DNA of 64,000 nt from Sphingomonas sp. PAMC26645 (GCF_004795835.1 NZ_CP039249.1:3385001-3449000); one strand, 5' to 3'. Shown: positions 36,275 through 45,752, counted from the first letter of the stretch. Notes: generated by a model not told the origin, from the sequence alone. Program-made: numbers and translations.

Positions 36275-36328
36275 CTCGTCCGTACGCCGCTCCACCCGAA
36301 ACGGAGAGCGACGTATCGGCCGGATGGC

Positions 36329-36775
36329 TTACTTGATGCCGCCGCCCTGCAACGGGGCAACCGCATCCTTCCCGAACTTCATGATCAGCTCGCCGATCTC
36401 GCGTGCCTGGCTCATGCTCCGCTGGCTCTGCTCGCGCAGATAATCGCCCTGGATCTTCATCACTTGGGTCAGGTCGCTGGCGCTCGCCGCCTCGCGCATC
36501 GCCGCGAAGGCCTCGCGCGCGTTCTGCTCGGCTTGGTCGATCATCGCCTTGCCGATCGTCGCGCCGCCCTCGGCAATCTTGCCGCCCGACTCCTTCATCG
36601 CCTCGCCTGCGCGCCGCGCCGGATCGACGACCTTCTCCGAGAACGCATCGCGCGCCTTCCCGGCATTCTCGCGCATCGCGTCCGCCGCGCCCTTGGCCGC
36701 ATCCGCCGCGCGGTCGGTTGCCGCCTTGCTTGCGTTCGCACCGTCATCGACTGCCTGCTTGGAGTCGTCAGCCAT
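36329..36775 (-). CDS. Phasin family protein
   Basis: A 148-residue alpha-helical, Ala/Lys-rich protein. The N-terminal half is a disordered repeat of ADAAKGAADAMRENAGKARD type. The phasin core follows (FAAMREAASASDLTQVMKIQ, GDYLREQSQRSMSQAREIG, MKFGKDAVAPLQ). Phasins coat polyhydroxyalkanoate granules or act as stress chaperones. No PHA synthase is nearby. AGGAGAG precedes ATG 36775. Confidence 0.85.
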   Translation of the reverse strand: MADDSKQAVDDGANASKAATDRAADAAKGAADAMRENAGKARDAFSEKVVDPARRAGEAMKESGGKIAEGGATIGKAMIDQAEQNAREAFAAMREAASASDLTQVMKIQGDYLREQSQRSMSQAREIGELIMKFGKDAVAPLQGGGIK

Positions 36776-36906
36776 CGTCTCTCTCCTGTTTTGCGATGCC
36801 ATTTGGTCGAAGTTTCAACCGGTATGCTCCGCTTTGGTTGCGCCCGCCAGCTTGCACCCGCGCGCATTAGTCTCGATAGGTCGCGCGGCTTTTACGGGGA
36901 ACGTCC

Positions 36907-38208
36907 ATGCGCATCACGATGATCGGTTCTGGCTATGTCGGCCTGGTGTCCGGCGCCTGCTTTTCGGATTTCGGGCATGACGTGATCTGCGTCGACAAGG
37001 ACCAGTCGAAGATCGATGCGCTGCATGCCGGCCGCATGCCGATCTTCGAGCCCGGCCTCGACCAGCTCGTCGCGTCCAATGTCGCCGCGGGGCGGCTGAC
37101 CTTCACCACCGATCTCGCCAGCGCGGTCGCGGACGCCGACGCGATCTTCATCGCGGTCGGTACGCCGTCGCGCCGCGGGGATGGCCATGCCGATCTCAGC
37201 TATGTGTTTGCCGCAACCGAGGAAATCGCCGCCGCCGTCACCGGCCCGACCGTGGTCGTGACCAAGTCGACCGTCCCGGTCGGCACCGGCGACCGAGTCG
37301 AGGCGATCCTCCGCGAGAAACGTCCCGACATCGACGTCGCGGTCGTCTCCAATCCCGAATTCCTGCGCGAAGGTGCCGCGATCGGCGACTTCAAGCGCCC
37401 CGACCGCATCGTCATCGGCACCGAGGACGAGCGCGGCAAGCAGGTCATGCGCGACGTCTATCGTCCGCTGTACCTCAACGAATCGCCGATCCTGTTCGTC
37501 GGCCGCCGCACGTCGGAGCTGATCAAATACGCGGCCAACGCGTTCCTCGCGACCAAGATCACCTTCATCAACGAGATTGCGGACCTGTGCGAGGCGGTCG
37601 GTGCGGACGTACAGGACGTGTCGCGCGGGATCGGGCTCGACAACCGGATCGGCAAGAAATTCCTCCACGCCGGACCCGGCTATGGCGGCTCGTGCTTCCC
37701 CAAGGACACGCTGGCGCTGCTCAAGACCGCCGAGGATTACGACACCCCGGTCCACATCGTCGAAGCCGTCGTGAAGGTGAACGACAGCCGCAAGCGCGCG
37801 ATGGGGCGGAAAGTCCTCCACGCGCTCGGCGACAATCCCCGCGGCAAGACGGTCGCGCTGCTCGGCCTCACGTTCAAGCCCAACACCGACGACATGCGCG
37901 ACGCCCCGAGTCTCGCGATCGCGACCGCGCTCGCCGACGCCGGCGTGACGGTCCGTACGCACGATCCCGAAGGCATGGCGCCCGCCAAGGCGATGATGCC
38001 CGACCTCGTCTATTGCGCGGACGCCTACGGCGCGGCCGAAGGTGCCGACGCAGTCGTGATCGTGACCGAATGGGACGCCTATCGCGCGCTCGACCTGGCG
38101 AGGTTGAAGCGCGTGATGGCCGGACCGGTGATGGTCGATCTTCGCAACGTCTATCAGCGCGCCGACGTCGAGCAGGCCGGGTTCGCCTACACCGCCGTCG
38201 GTCGGTGA
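36907..38208 (+). CDS. ugd: UDP-glucose 6-dehydrogenase
   Basis: A 433-residue NAD-dependent four-electron dehydrogenase that makes UDP-glucuronate for exopolysaccharide or LPS. The NAD motif is MIGSGYVGLVSGACF. Other landmarks are VTKSTVPVGTGDRV, SNPEFLREGAAI, the catalytic Cys in GPGYGGSCFPKDT and LGLTFKPNTDDMRDAPS. The gene stands alone, without glycosyltransferases. Confidence 0.96.
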   Translation: MRITMIGSGYVGLVSGACFSDFGHDVICVDKDQSKIDALHAGRMPIFEPGLDQLVASNVAAGRLTFTTDLASAVADADAIFIAVGTPSRRGDGHADLSYVFAATEEIAAAVTGPTVVVTKSTVPVGTGDRVEAILREKRPDIDVAVVSNPEFLREGAAIGDFKRPDRIVIGTEDERGKQVMRDVYRPLYLNESPILFVGRRTSELIKYAANAFLATKITFINEIADLCEAVGADVQDVSRGIGLDNRIGKKFLHAGPGYGGSCFPKDTLALLKTAEDYDTPVHIVEAVVKVNDSRKRAMGRKVLHALGDNPRGKTVALLGLTFKPNTDDMRDAPSLAIATALADAGVTVRTHDPEGMAPAKAMMPDLVYCADAYGAAEGADAVVIVTEWDAYRALDLARLKRVMAGPVMVDLRNVYQRADVEQAGFAYTAVGR

Positions 38209-38260
38209 GCGTCCCCGGCAACATATTCCAGTCACTGGACCTTTTGCGCGCTCTCACTAT

Positions 38261-38274
38261 ATACCGAACGGTAT
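38261..38274. promoter_or_regulatory. TetR operator copy 1 (overlaps tetR start)
   Basis: ATACCGAACGGTAT, a perfect 6+6 dyad with a 2-bp centre. It overlaps the tetR ATG at 38273 and shares its arms with two copies downstream of the gene, which implies autoregulation. Confidence 0.75.
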
Positions 38275-38887
38275 GAATAGGCTTTGCACGCTCACCGCCC
38301 CCAAGGGCCGCCCCCGCGAGTTCGATCTCGACGAAGCGCTGGCGGGTGCGTTGCGCGTGTTCTGGCGCAACGGGTACGAGGGCGCATCGATGGCGGAACT
38401 GACCGCCGAGATGAAGATCACCAAGCCCAGCCTGTACGCCGCGTTTGGCAACAAGGAGGCGCTGTTCCACAAGGCGCTCGACCTCTACGAGCGTGAGAAG
38501 CTCGCCTATATGACGTCCGCGCTCGACGCGCCGACCGCGCGTGCCGTAGCGGAAAACCTGCTCCGCGGTGCGTTGCAGATGCAGATGAGCACCTGCGATC
38601 CCAAGGGGTGCCTGAGCGTCATAAGCAGCGTTGCGTGCAGCGCGGAAGCCGAGCCGATCAAGGCAGAAGTCGCCAAGCGTCGAGCGTCGTCCGAAGCCGC
38701 GCTGATGAAGCGGTTCGACGAAGCCAAGGCCGCGGGCGAGTTCCCCGATGGCCTCGAGTCGCACGCGCTGATGCGCTACCTCTTCGCGATCATGCAGGGG
38801 CTGTCGATCCAGGCCGGCTCGGGCGCTAGCTGCACCGAACTTCAGCAGCTCGTCGAGACGAGCATGCTCATGTGGCCAACCAAATAG
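38273..38887 (+). CDS. TetR-family repressor of the adjacent RND efflux operon
   Basis: A 204-residue regulator. The DNA-binding helix-turn-helix lies at residues 20-65 (ALRVFWRNGYEGASMAELTAEM, ITKPSLYAAFGNKEALFHKAL). The ligand-binding C-terminal domain contains the CDPKGCLSV segment common in this subgroup, with several cysteines. ATACCG-type dyads overlap its start and the promoter of the efflux operon downstream, so it should repress both (inference from operator placement). Confidence 0.92.
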   Translation: MNRLCTLTAPKGRPREFDLDEALAGALRVFWRNGYEGASMAELTAEMKITKPSLYAAFGNKEALFHKALDLYEREKLAYMTSALDAPTARAVAENLLRGALQMQMSTCDPKGCLSVISSVACSAEAEPIKAEVAKRRASSEAALMKRFDEAKAAGEFPDGLESHALMRYLFAIMQGLSIQAGSGASCTELQQLVETSMLMWPTK

Positions 38888-38916
38888 ACACGCTTTCTAC
38901 CGCGCCGCAGAAAAAA

Positions 38917-38930
38917 ATACCGGCCGGTAC
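38917..38930. promoter_or_regulatory. TetR operator copy 2
   Basis: ATACCGGCCGGTAC, with one mismatch in the outer arm. It lies 10 bp upstream of the -35 box of the RND operon. Confidence 0.65.
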
Positions 38931-38940
38931 AAAAGTCTTG

Positions 38941-38979
38941 TTGACTAGATGAACGCCAGGTTTATATACCGACTGGTAT
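38941..38979 (+). promoter_or_regulatory. RND operon promoter with TetR operator copy 3
   Basis: TTGACT (38941-38946) and a TATATA/ATATAC -10 (38963-38969) at 16-17 bp spacing. The operator ATACCGACTGGTAT (38966-38979) overlaps the -10, so repressor binding would block polymerase. Confidence 0.75.
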
Positions 38980-39202
38980 CGAAGCTCTCTCCTACTTCGG
39001 AGGGGGCAGCCGGGGACACCAACCCATGACCACGGTTCAAACCTAAGACGGCTTCGGCCTGATTTCCGAAAATTCCAAGCGGGCAAGCGCGGCACGGTGA
39101 TGTGCCGGCAACGACCGCGCACGCCTCGCGACCAGCTGACGTCGGTGGACCGTCCACCGACGAAGGCCAGCGCTTGCCCAAGATCAAAAGGGGGACAATC
39201 CC
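38980..39202 (+). promoter_or_regulatory. Long leader of the RND operon with a strong hairpin
   Basis: About 220 bp separate the promoter from the first gene, with no credible coding frame except a six-codon ATG-to-stop at 39027. A perfect 10-bp hairpin CGTCGGTGGA/TCCACCGACG with a 3-nt loop lies at 39140-39162. It could be an attenuator or an mRNA-stabilising structure. Confidence 0.45.
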
Positions 39203-39601
39203 ATGGCTTATCTCGACCTCGACAACATGTTCGCTTCGCCCGTCACCAGCCGCACGCAGACGGTCGCCGCCCCTGCCCCGACCGGCTTCTCGGCATTGGA
39301 ATGGAGCGTCATCGCGCTCGCCAAGCGCGACACGTTGCGCAGCCTGTCCGGCCCGAGCCGCATATCGCGGGCGATGGGCAGCCTGTTCGGCCTCAGCACC
39401 GCGTCGCGGCTCGCCGACCCCCGGCTCGAAGCGTTGCGGCGGATGGCGGTGTACGCCTGGCGCCGTGGCTTCGCGCTGCCGATGGCCGAGATCCAGGGCT
39501 TCCTCGCCGCCGGCTTTGCCGAGGCACAGATCGAAACGCTCGTCGAGAGCGTGACCGGCATGCGCGTCGGCATCCAGCAGAAGCGGAGCATCGCAGCGTG
39601 A
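39203..39601 (+). CDS. Unknown first gene of the RND operon
   Basis: A 132-residue soluble protein without signal peptide or membrane span. It reads MAYLDLDNMFASPV, a low-complexity linker, then a conserved-looking helical core (FSALEWSVIALAKRDTLRSL, RRMAVYAWRRGFALPMAEI, FLAAGFAEAQIETLVESVTG). I do not recognise a family. It is the first gene behind the TetR-controlled promoter. Its stop overlaps the GTG start of the adaptor gene (GTGA), so it is translationally coupled to the efflux pump. Confidence 0.75.
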   Translation: MAYLDLDNMFASPVTSRTQTVAAPAPTGFSALEWSVIALAKRDTLRSLSGPSRISRAMGSLFGLSTASRLADPRLEALRRMAVYAWRRGFALPMAEIQGFLAAGFAEAQIETLVESVTGMRVGIQQKRSIAA

Positions 39602-40875
39602 ACCAACTTACCACGATCACGGCCGCGAACGACGCCGACGTCGTCGCGTCGCCGCCCGCGGACCGTCACCGACGGCCGGCATGGCAGCGCGGCGCGATGG
39701 TGCTCGTACCGATCGCGCTGCTCGGTGCGGTCGGCGTGAAGCTATTCGATCATCCCGACGCGGCGATGGCGGCACCCCCGCCCGCCTCCGTTACGGTTGC
39801 GTCGCCGCTGGTGCGACAGGTCAGCGAATGGGACGATTATGTCGGCCGCTTCGCACCTAGCCGGACCGTCGAGATCCGTCCGCGCGTTGCCGGCGAAGTT
39901 ACCGGAATCCATTTCCGCGACGGCGAGATCGTCAGCAAGGGGCAGCTGCTCTTCACGATCGACTCCCGCCCGTTCGCGGCGGCCTTGGCTGAGGCACACG
40001 CCAACGTTGCCAGTGCCAAGAGCGCTCTATCGCTGGCCCGCACCGATCTTGGTCGCGCACAACGTTTGGTCGCCGATGAGGCAGTCTCCGCTGGCGAGGT
40101 CGATGCCCTTCGCGGCAAGCTTGAAGCGGCGCAGGCCGCGCTCGCCGCGGCGCAGGCTCGCGAACGTGCCCGTGCGCTCGACGTCGGTTTCACGCAGGTT
40201 CGCGCCCCGATCGGCGGTCGCATTTCCGATCGCCGCGTCGATGCGGGCAACCAGGTCGCGGGCGGCGAAGGCACCGGCGGCACGGTGCTGACGACGATCA
40301 ACGCGCTCGACCCGATCTACTTCACCTTTGATGGCTCCGAGGCGCTGTACCTCAAGACGCAGCGCGCACGGCAGCCCGGCGCGACGCCGGCGGCGGTCGA
40401 GATCCAGTTGCAGGACGAGACCGAGCATCGCTGGAAAGGCAAGCTCGACTTCACCGACAACGGCCTCGACCAGCGATCGGGCACGATCCGCGGCCGCGCG
40501 GTGCTCGCCAACCCCGGGTATTTCCTGACGCCGGGGATGTTCGGCAACATGCGCCTAGCGAGCGCGGGAACACGGCAGGCTCTACTGGTACCCGACGACG
40601 CTGTGCAGACCGATCAGGCGCGGAAGGTTCTGCTGACGATCGATGCGAAGAACGTCGTGAGCCAGAAGCCGGTCGAACTCGGCCCGGTGGTCGATGGGCT
40701 CCGCATCGTGCGCTCGGGGATCGGGCCGAACGACCGGATCATTATCCAGGGTACGCAGATGGCGATGCCGGGTGCGACCGTCGCGCCGAAGGTCGGCCGG
40801 ATCGTGGTCGCCTCGGGTACGACGGCGCCAGCTTCGGTCCAGCCTATCTCGGGCGAGGCTACACTCGCCAAGTAA
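39598..40875 (+). CDS. RND efflux periplasmic adaptor (membrane fusion protein)
   Basis: A 425-residue AcrA/MexA-type adaptor. An N-terminal membrane anchor lies at about residues 32-50. The lipoyl/barrel halves (YVGRFAPSRTVEIRPRVAGEV, LFTIDSRPFAAALAEA) surround a helical hairpin (ALSLARTDLGRAQRLVADEAV), followed by VRAPIGGRISDRRVDAGNQV. The GTG start at 39598 overlaps the previous stop. It would link the permease at 41047 to the outer membrane channel at 44249. Confidence 0.94.
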   Translation: MNQLTTITAANDADVVASPPADRHRRPAWQRGAMVLVPIALLGAVGVKLFDHPDAAMAAPPPASVTVASPLVRQVSEWDDYVGRFAPSRTVEIRPRVAGEVTGIHFRDGEIVSKGQLLFTIDSRPFAAALAEAHANVASAKSALSLARTDLGRAQRLVADEAVSAGEVDALRGKLEAAQAALAAAQARERARALDVGFTQVRAPIGGRISDRRVDAGNQVAGGEGTGGTVLTTINALDPIYFTFDGSEALYLKTQRARQPGATPAAVEIQLQDETEHRWKGKLDFTDNGLDQRSGTIRGRAVLANPGYFLTPGMFGNMRLASAGTRQALLVPDDAVQTDQARKVLLTIDAKNVVSQKPVELGPVVDGLRIVRSGIGPNDRIIIQGTQMAMPGATVAPKVGRIVVASGTTAPASVQPISGEATLAK

Positions 40876-41008
40876 CCACCACCCCGGCGAAGGCCGGGGC
40901 CCAGGTGGGATAGCGTTTCGATGTAATCACTGCGGTTCGCCCAACTGGGCCCCGGCCTGGGTTCCCATCGAAGTAATACTTCGATGGGGCCCTGTCGCCG
41001 GGGTGGTG
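40876..41008. repeat. Paired palindromic repeat inside the RND operon, family B copy 1
   Basis: CCACCACCCCGGCGAAGGCC begins directly after the adaptor stop codon and is matched by a facing GTCGCCGGGGTGGTG about 115 bp later. Internal arms are GGGCCCAGGTGGG and CCCAACTGGGCCC, and ATCGAAGTAATACTTCGAT is an extra small hairpin. Copies 2 and 3 are at 49682 and 63516. Confidence 0.82.
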
Positions 41009-41046
41009 TTGGCGCGTGTCCGCCTCCCTCTACCGAGGAAATTCCC

Positions 41047-44000
41047 ATGCGCTTCTCGCGCTTCTTCATCACCCGGCCGATCTTCGCGGGCGTGATCGCG
41101 GTGATCATCACGATCGTCGGTGCGATCGCCTACATGACACTGCCGGTGTCGCAATATCCCGACATCGTCCCCCCCACCGTCACGGTCAGCGCGACCTATC
41201 CCGGCGCCTCCGCCGAGACGGTCGCCGAGACCGTCGCCGCGCCGATCGAACAAGAGATCAACGGCGTCGACAACATGCTGTACCAGTCGTCGCAATCGAC
41301 CGGCGACGGCAAGGTCACGATCACCGTCACCTTCAAGATCGGCACCAACCTCGACGCCGCGCAGGTGCTCGTCCAGAACCGCGTCGCGGTCGCCGTCCCG
41401 CGCCTGCCCGAAGACGTCCAGCGTCTCGGCGTGGTGACGCGCAAGACGTCGCCCGACTTCCTGATGGTCGTGAACCTCGTCTCGCCCGACAACTCGCTCG
41501 ATCGCGGCTACATCTCCAACTACGCGCTGACGCAGGTCCGCGATCGCCTCAGCCGCATCGACGGCGTCGGCGACGTGCAGCTGTTCGGTGCGCGCGATTA
41601 TTCGATGCGCGTCTGGATCGACCCAGGCCGCGCCGCCGCGCTCGACCTCACCGCCGGCGAGATCGTCGCGGCGTTGCGCGCGCAGAACGTCCAGGTCGCC
41701 GCGGGCACGCTCGGCCAGCCACCCTACGACAAGGGCAACAGCGCGTTCCAGCTCAACGTCGAGACGCAGGGCCGCCTGACCGATCCCAAGCAGTTCGCCG
41801 ACGTCGTCATCCGCACCGATGCGCAAGGCCGCCAGGTCCGCGTCTCCGACGTCGCGCGCGTCGAGCTCGGCGCGCAGGATTACGGCGCCAACACCTATCT
41901 CAGCGGCAAGCCCACGGTCATCGCCGCGGTCTTCCAGCGTCCCGGCTCGAACGCGCTCGGCGCGGCGCAGGCCGTCACCGCCGAGATGGAGAGCATGTCC
42001 AAGCGCTTCCCCAAGGGCCTCGAATACAAGGTCATCTACAACCCGACCGAGTTCATCGCGCAGTCGATCGACGCGGTGAAGCACACGCTCTTCGAGGCGA
42101 TGGTCCTCGTCGTGCTCGTCATCCTCGTCTTCCTGCAGAAGTGGCGCGCGGCGATCATCCCGATCGTGGCGATCCCGGTCTCGCTGATCGGCACCTTCGC
42201 GGTGCTCGCCGCCGCCGGGTACAGCCTCAACAATTTGTCGCTGTTCGGCCTCGTCCTCGCGATCGGCATCGTCGTCGATGACGCCATCGTCGTGGTCGAG
42301 AATGTCGAGCGCAACCTCGAACACGGGCTCTCCCCGCTCGAAGCGGCGCGTACGTCGATGGACGAAGTCTCGGGCGCGCTGGTCGCGATCGTGCTCGTGC
42401 TGTGCGCGGTGTTCATCCCGACCGTGTTCCTCACCGGTCTCTCAGGAGCGTTCTACCGCCAGTTCGCGGTGACGATCTCGACCGCGACGATCATCTCGCT
42501 GCTGATCTCGCTGACACTGTCGCCGGCACTCGCCGCGATGCTGCTCAAGCCGACCGCACCCGCCGACTCCGGCAACCGCCTGACCCGTACGGTCCGCCGC
42601 GCCGGCGATGCCTTCAACCGCGGCTTCGAGCGGATGAGCGACAGCTATGCCCGCCTCACCGCGCGCTTGGTCACCGCGCCGCGCCGGATGATGATCGCCT
42701 ATGCCGCGCTGATCGCGGTCACGGTCGGGGTGTTCACGATTACCCCTTCCGGCTTCGTTCCCGCACAGGACCAGGGCTACTTCCTGACCGTCATCCAGCT
42801 TCCGCCCGGCTCGTCGGTCGAGCGCACCGACGCGGTCATGCAGAAGGTAGCCAAGCGCATCCTGCCGCTCGCCGGCGTCAAGGGCGCGGTCATGCTTGCC
42901 GGTTTCGATGGCCCCTCGCAGACGCTCGCCCCCAACTCGGCCGCCGCCTACATCCCGCTGAAGAGCTTCGAGGAGCGCAAGAAGCTCGGCGTCACGCTCG
43001 CCAGCATCATGGCGGAGTCGCAGAAGGCGACCGGCGACATCACCGAAGCGCGCCTGCTGATCGTCCCGCCACCACTGATCCAGGGCATCGGCTCGGCGGG
43101 CGGTTATCGCCTGATGGTGCAGGACCAGGGCGGCCACGGTTACGCCGACCTCGGCAAGACGAGTTATGCGCTGATCGGCCAGGCGAACCAGACCAAGGGT
43201 CTCGCCCAAATCTACACGTTCTTCGACACCGCCACCCCGCGCATCTTCGCGGACGTCGACCGCGCCAAGGCCAATCTCTTGGGCGTCCCCCCCGAGCGCG
43301 TGTTCGAGGCGTTGCAGGTCTATCTCGGCTCGGCGTTCGTCAACGACTTCAACCTGCTGGGCCGCACCTACCGCGTCACCGCGCAGGCCGACGCGCCGTT
43401 CCGCAACACCACCGCGGACATCGCCAACCTCAAGACGCGCTCCAACTCGGGCCAGATGGTCCCGGTCGGCTCGGTCTCGACGTTCAAGGACAAGACCGGC
43501 CCGTACCGCGTGGTCCGCTACAACCTGTTCCCCGCAGTCGAGGTCGATGGCGACACCGCCAAGGGCTATTCGTCGGGCCAGTCGCTGGTCGCGATGGAGA
43601 AGCTCGCCGATGCGTCGCTCCCGGCAGGCTACGCGCATGAATGGACCGGCATCGCCTACCAGCAAAAGGCCGCCGGCAGCACCGCCGCGCTCGTCTTCGG
43701 CATGGCGGTGGTGTTCGTCTTCCTCGTGCTCGCGGCGCAATATGAGAGCCTGACGTTGCCGCTCGCGATCATCCTGATCGTGCCGATGTGTCTGCTCGCC
43801 GCGATGACCGGCGTGAACCTGCGGGGGATGGACAACAACGTCCTGACGCAGATCGGCCTGGTCGTGCTGATTGCGCTCGCCGCGAAGAACGCGATCCTCG
43901 TGGTCGAGTTCGCCAAGCAGGCCGAGGAACAGGACGGCCTCACCCCGGTCGAGGCGGCGGTACGCGCGGCGAAGGACCGGTTGCGGCCGATCCTGATGAC

Positions 44001-44238
44001 GAGCTTCGCGTTTATCCTCGGCGCTGTGCCGCTGGTGATCGCGACCGGTGCCGGTGCGGAACTCCGCCAGGCGCTCGGGACCGCGGTGTTCTTCGGAATG
44101 ATCGGCGTGACCGGGTTCGGCCTGCTCTTCACGCCCACCTTCTATGTCGTCGCACGGGCGCTGGCGCTGCGGTTCGAACGCCGCAAGCCAGCCCCGGAGA
44201 CCAACGGTCCCGCCGCGACCCTTCAGCCAGCCGAATAG
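41047..44238 (+). CDS. RND multidrug efflux permease, HAE1 family
   Basis: A 1063-residue proton-driven inner membrane pump with 12 spans and two large periplasmic loops. It starts MRFSRFFITRPIFAGVIAVI. Landmarks are LPVSQYPDIVPPTVTVSATY, the transmembrane LAIGIVVDDAIVVVENVERN with the proton-relay Asp pair, GFVPAQDQGYFLTVIQLPPG and LAAKNAILVVEFAKQ. Typical AcrB/MexB length. It follows the adaptor after a repeat and precedes the outer membrane channel by 10 bp. Confidence 0.96.
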   Translation: MRFSRFFITRPIFAGVIAVIITIVGAIAYMTLPVSQYPDIVPPTVTVSATYPGASAETVAETVAAPIEQEINGVDNMLYQSSQSTGDGKVTITVTFKIGTNLDAAQVLVQNRVAVAVPRLPEDVQRLGVVTRKTSPDFLMVVNLVSPDNSLDRGYISNYALTQVRDRLSRIDGVGDVQLFGARDYSMRVWIDPGRAAALDLTAGEIVAALRAQNVQVAAGTLGQPPYDKGNSAFQLNVETQGRLTDPKQFADVVIRTDAQGRQVRVSDVARVELGAQDYGANTYLSGKPTVIAAVFQRPGSNALGAAQAVTAEMESMSKRFPKGLEYKVIYNPTEFIAQSIDAVKHTLFEAMVLVVLVILVFLQKWRAAIIPIVAIPVSLIGTFAVLAAAGYSLNNLSLFGLVLAIGIVVDDAIVVVENVERNLEHGLSPLEAARTSMDEVSGALVAIVLVLCAVFIPTVFLTGLSGAFYRQFAVTISTATIISLLISLTLSPALAAMLLKPTAPADSGNRLTRTVRRAGDAFNRGFERMSDSYARLTARLVTAPRRMMIAYAALIAVTVGVFTITPSGFVPAQDQGYFLTVIQLPPGSSVERTDAVMQKVAKRILPLAGVKGAVMLAGFDGPSQTLAPNSAAAYIPLKSFEERKKLGVTLASIMAESQKATGDITEARLLIVPPPLIQGIGSAGGYRLMVQDQGGHGYADLGKTSYALIGQANQTKGLAQIYTFFDTATPRIFADVDRAKANLLGVPPERVFEALQVYLGSAFVNDFNLLGRTYRVTAQADAPFRNTTADIANLKTRSNSGQMVPVGSVSTFKDKTGPYRVVRYNLFPAVEVDGDTAKGYSSGQSLVAMEKLADASLPAGYAHEWTGIAYQQKAAGSTAALVFGMAVVFVFLVLAAQYESLTLPLAIILIVPMCLLAAMTGVNLRGMDNNVLTQIGLVVLIALAAKNAILVVEFAKQAEEQDGLTPVEAAVRAAKDRLRPILMTSFAFILGAVPLVIATGAGAELRQALGTAVFFGMIGVTGFGLLFTPTFYVVARALALRFERRKPAPETNGPAATLQPAE

Positions 44239-44248
44239 GACCAGCATC

Positions 44249-45661
44249 ATGAAGTCCGCCCTCCTCGCGAGCCTCTCGGCGCTGACGCTCGCCGCGTGTG
44301 CCGCCGGCCCCGACTATGTCGCGCCGATCACCCCACCCAAGGCGGCGGCGTCGTTCGTCACCGCGAACGCTGCCACCGTAACCACGGCGCCCGACAACGA
44401 CTGGTGGCGGATGTACCGCGACCCGGTCCTCGACGGCCTTGTCGCGGACGCGCTCGCGGCCAACACCGACCTGCGCGTGGCCGTCGCCCGGCTAGATAGC
44501 GCCCGCGCCTCCCTGCGCGGCGCGAAGACCGACCGCGAGCCACAGGTGAACGCGGGCGCGAGCGGCAATTACGCGCGCACCTCGCAACTCCAGAACCTGC
44601 CCGGCCTCGACCGCGAGCGTGCCACCTACGATGTCGGACTCGACGTCAGCTACGAGGTCGATCTCGCCGGCCGGGTCCGCCGCAACGTCGAAGCCGCCCG
44701 CGGTGACGTCGGCGCGGCGCAGGCGGATGCGGACGCCGTCCGCGTCTCGATCGTCGCGGCAACAACCCGCGCCTATGTCGACGCAGCCTCGTCCGCCGAA
44801 CGTCTCGTAGTCGCCCGGCGGATCGTCGACCTGCTCGACAAGTCGAACACGCTGACCGGCAAGCGCGTCGACGCGGGTCGCGCAGCCCGCCTCGACCAGG
44901 TCCGGATCGCAGCCCTGCGCGACCAGCGCGCCGCCAACATTCCGCAGATCGAGGCCGAGCGCCAAGCCGCGCTCTTCCGCCTCGCCACGCTCACCGGCCG
45001 CACCCCGCAGGATTTGCCCGCAACCGCCGGCGCGCGCACCACCACGCCCCGCCTCGACCAGCCGATCCCGATCGGTGACGGCGCGACGCTGCTCGCCCGC
45101 CGCCCCGACGTCCACGCCGCCGAACGTCGCCTCGCAGCCGCGACCGCACGGATCGGCGTCCAGACCTCGCAACTCTATCCGCAAATCTCGCTCGGCGGGT
45201 CGATCGGCTCGACCGCGCTCAGCGTCGGCGACATCTTTACCGGCGGCCCAATCCGCTGGCTGCTCGGCCCGCTGCTGAACTGGTCGCTCAACCAGTCCGC
45301 CGCGCGCGCGCGCATCGCCGGCGCCGAAGCGGACTCGCGCGGCGCACTCGCCAATTTCGACGGCAGCGTCCTCACCGCACTCGAGGAAACCGAGACCGCG
45401 CTGTCGAACTACGCCCGCGAACTCGACCGCCGCACGCAGTTGCAATCCGCGCACGACAATGCCGCCACCGCCGCGCGTATCACCCGTGCCCGTCAACGCG
45501 AAGGCCAGATCGACTTCCTCGACGTCCTCGACGCGGAGCGTACGTTGGCGGACACGGACACGGACCTCGCCGCCGCCGACTCGCGGATCGCAGGGGCGCA
45601 AGTCGACTTGTTCCGTGCGCTAGGTGGTGGCTGGCAGGCGCCGAGCCGCCCCGCCGCATGA
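44249..45661 (+). CDS. Outer membrane efflux lipoprotein (NodT/OprM family)
   Basis: A 470-residue TolC-like channel with lipobox LAAC (Cys at about residue 17). The two OEP repeats are visible: WWRMYRDPVLDGLVADALAA and, in the second half, LLARRPDVHAAERRLAAATA followed by LYPQISLGGSIG and TALEETETALSNYA. It completes the tripartite RND pump. The gene starts 10 bp after the permease. Confidence 0.94.
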   Translation: MKSALLASLSALTLAACAAGPDYVAPITPPKAAASFVTANAATVTTAPDNDWWRMYRDPVLDGLVADALAANTDLRVAVARLDSARASLRGAKTDREPQVNAGASGNYARTSQLQNLPGLDRERATYDVGLDVSYEVDLAGRVRRNVEAARGDVGAAQADADAVRVSIVAATTRAYVDAASSAERLVVARRIVDLLDKSNTLTGKRVDAGRAARLDQVRIAALRDQRAANIPQIEAERQAALFRLATLTGRTPQDLPATAGARTTTPRLDQPIPIGDGATLLARRPDVHAAERRLAAATARIGVQTSQLYPQISLGGSIGSTALSVGDIFTGGPIRWLLGPLLNWSLNQSAARARIAGAEADSRGALANFDGSVLTALEETETALSNYARELDRRTQLQSAHDNAATAARITRARQREGQIDFLDVLDAERTLADTDTDLAAADSRIAGAQVDLFRALGGGWQAPSRPAA

Positions 45662-45752
45662 GGTAGATGCAGCCAGAAACGATACGTTAACAAACATAAT
45701 GGTGTAAGGAGCGACTAAGATAGATCAAGTTTGACATCCGGCGGAATGCAGT

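Noticed and set aside
42442..44250. A 602-codon frame opposite the RND permease
   Set aside because: Same reason: the permease is complete, and the reverse frame has no recognisable domain and shadow-like composition.
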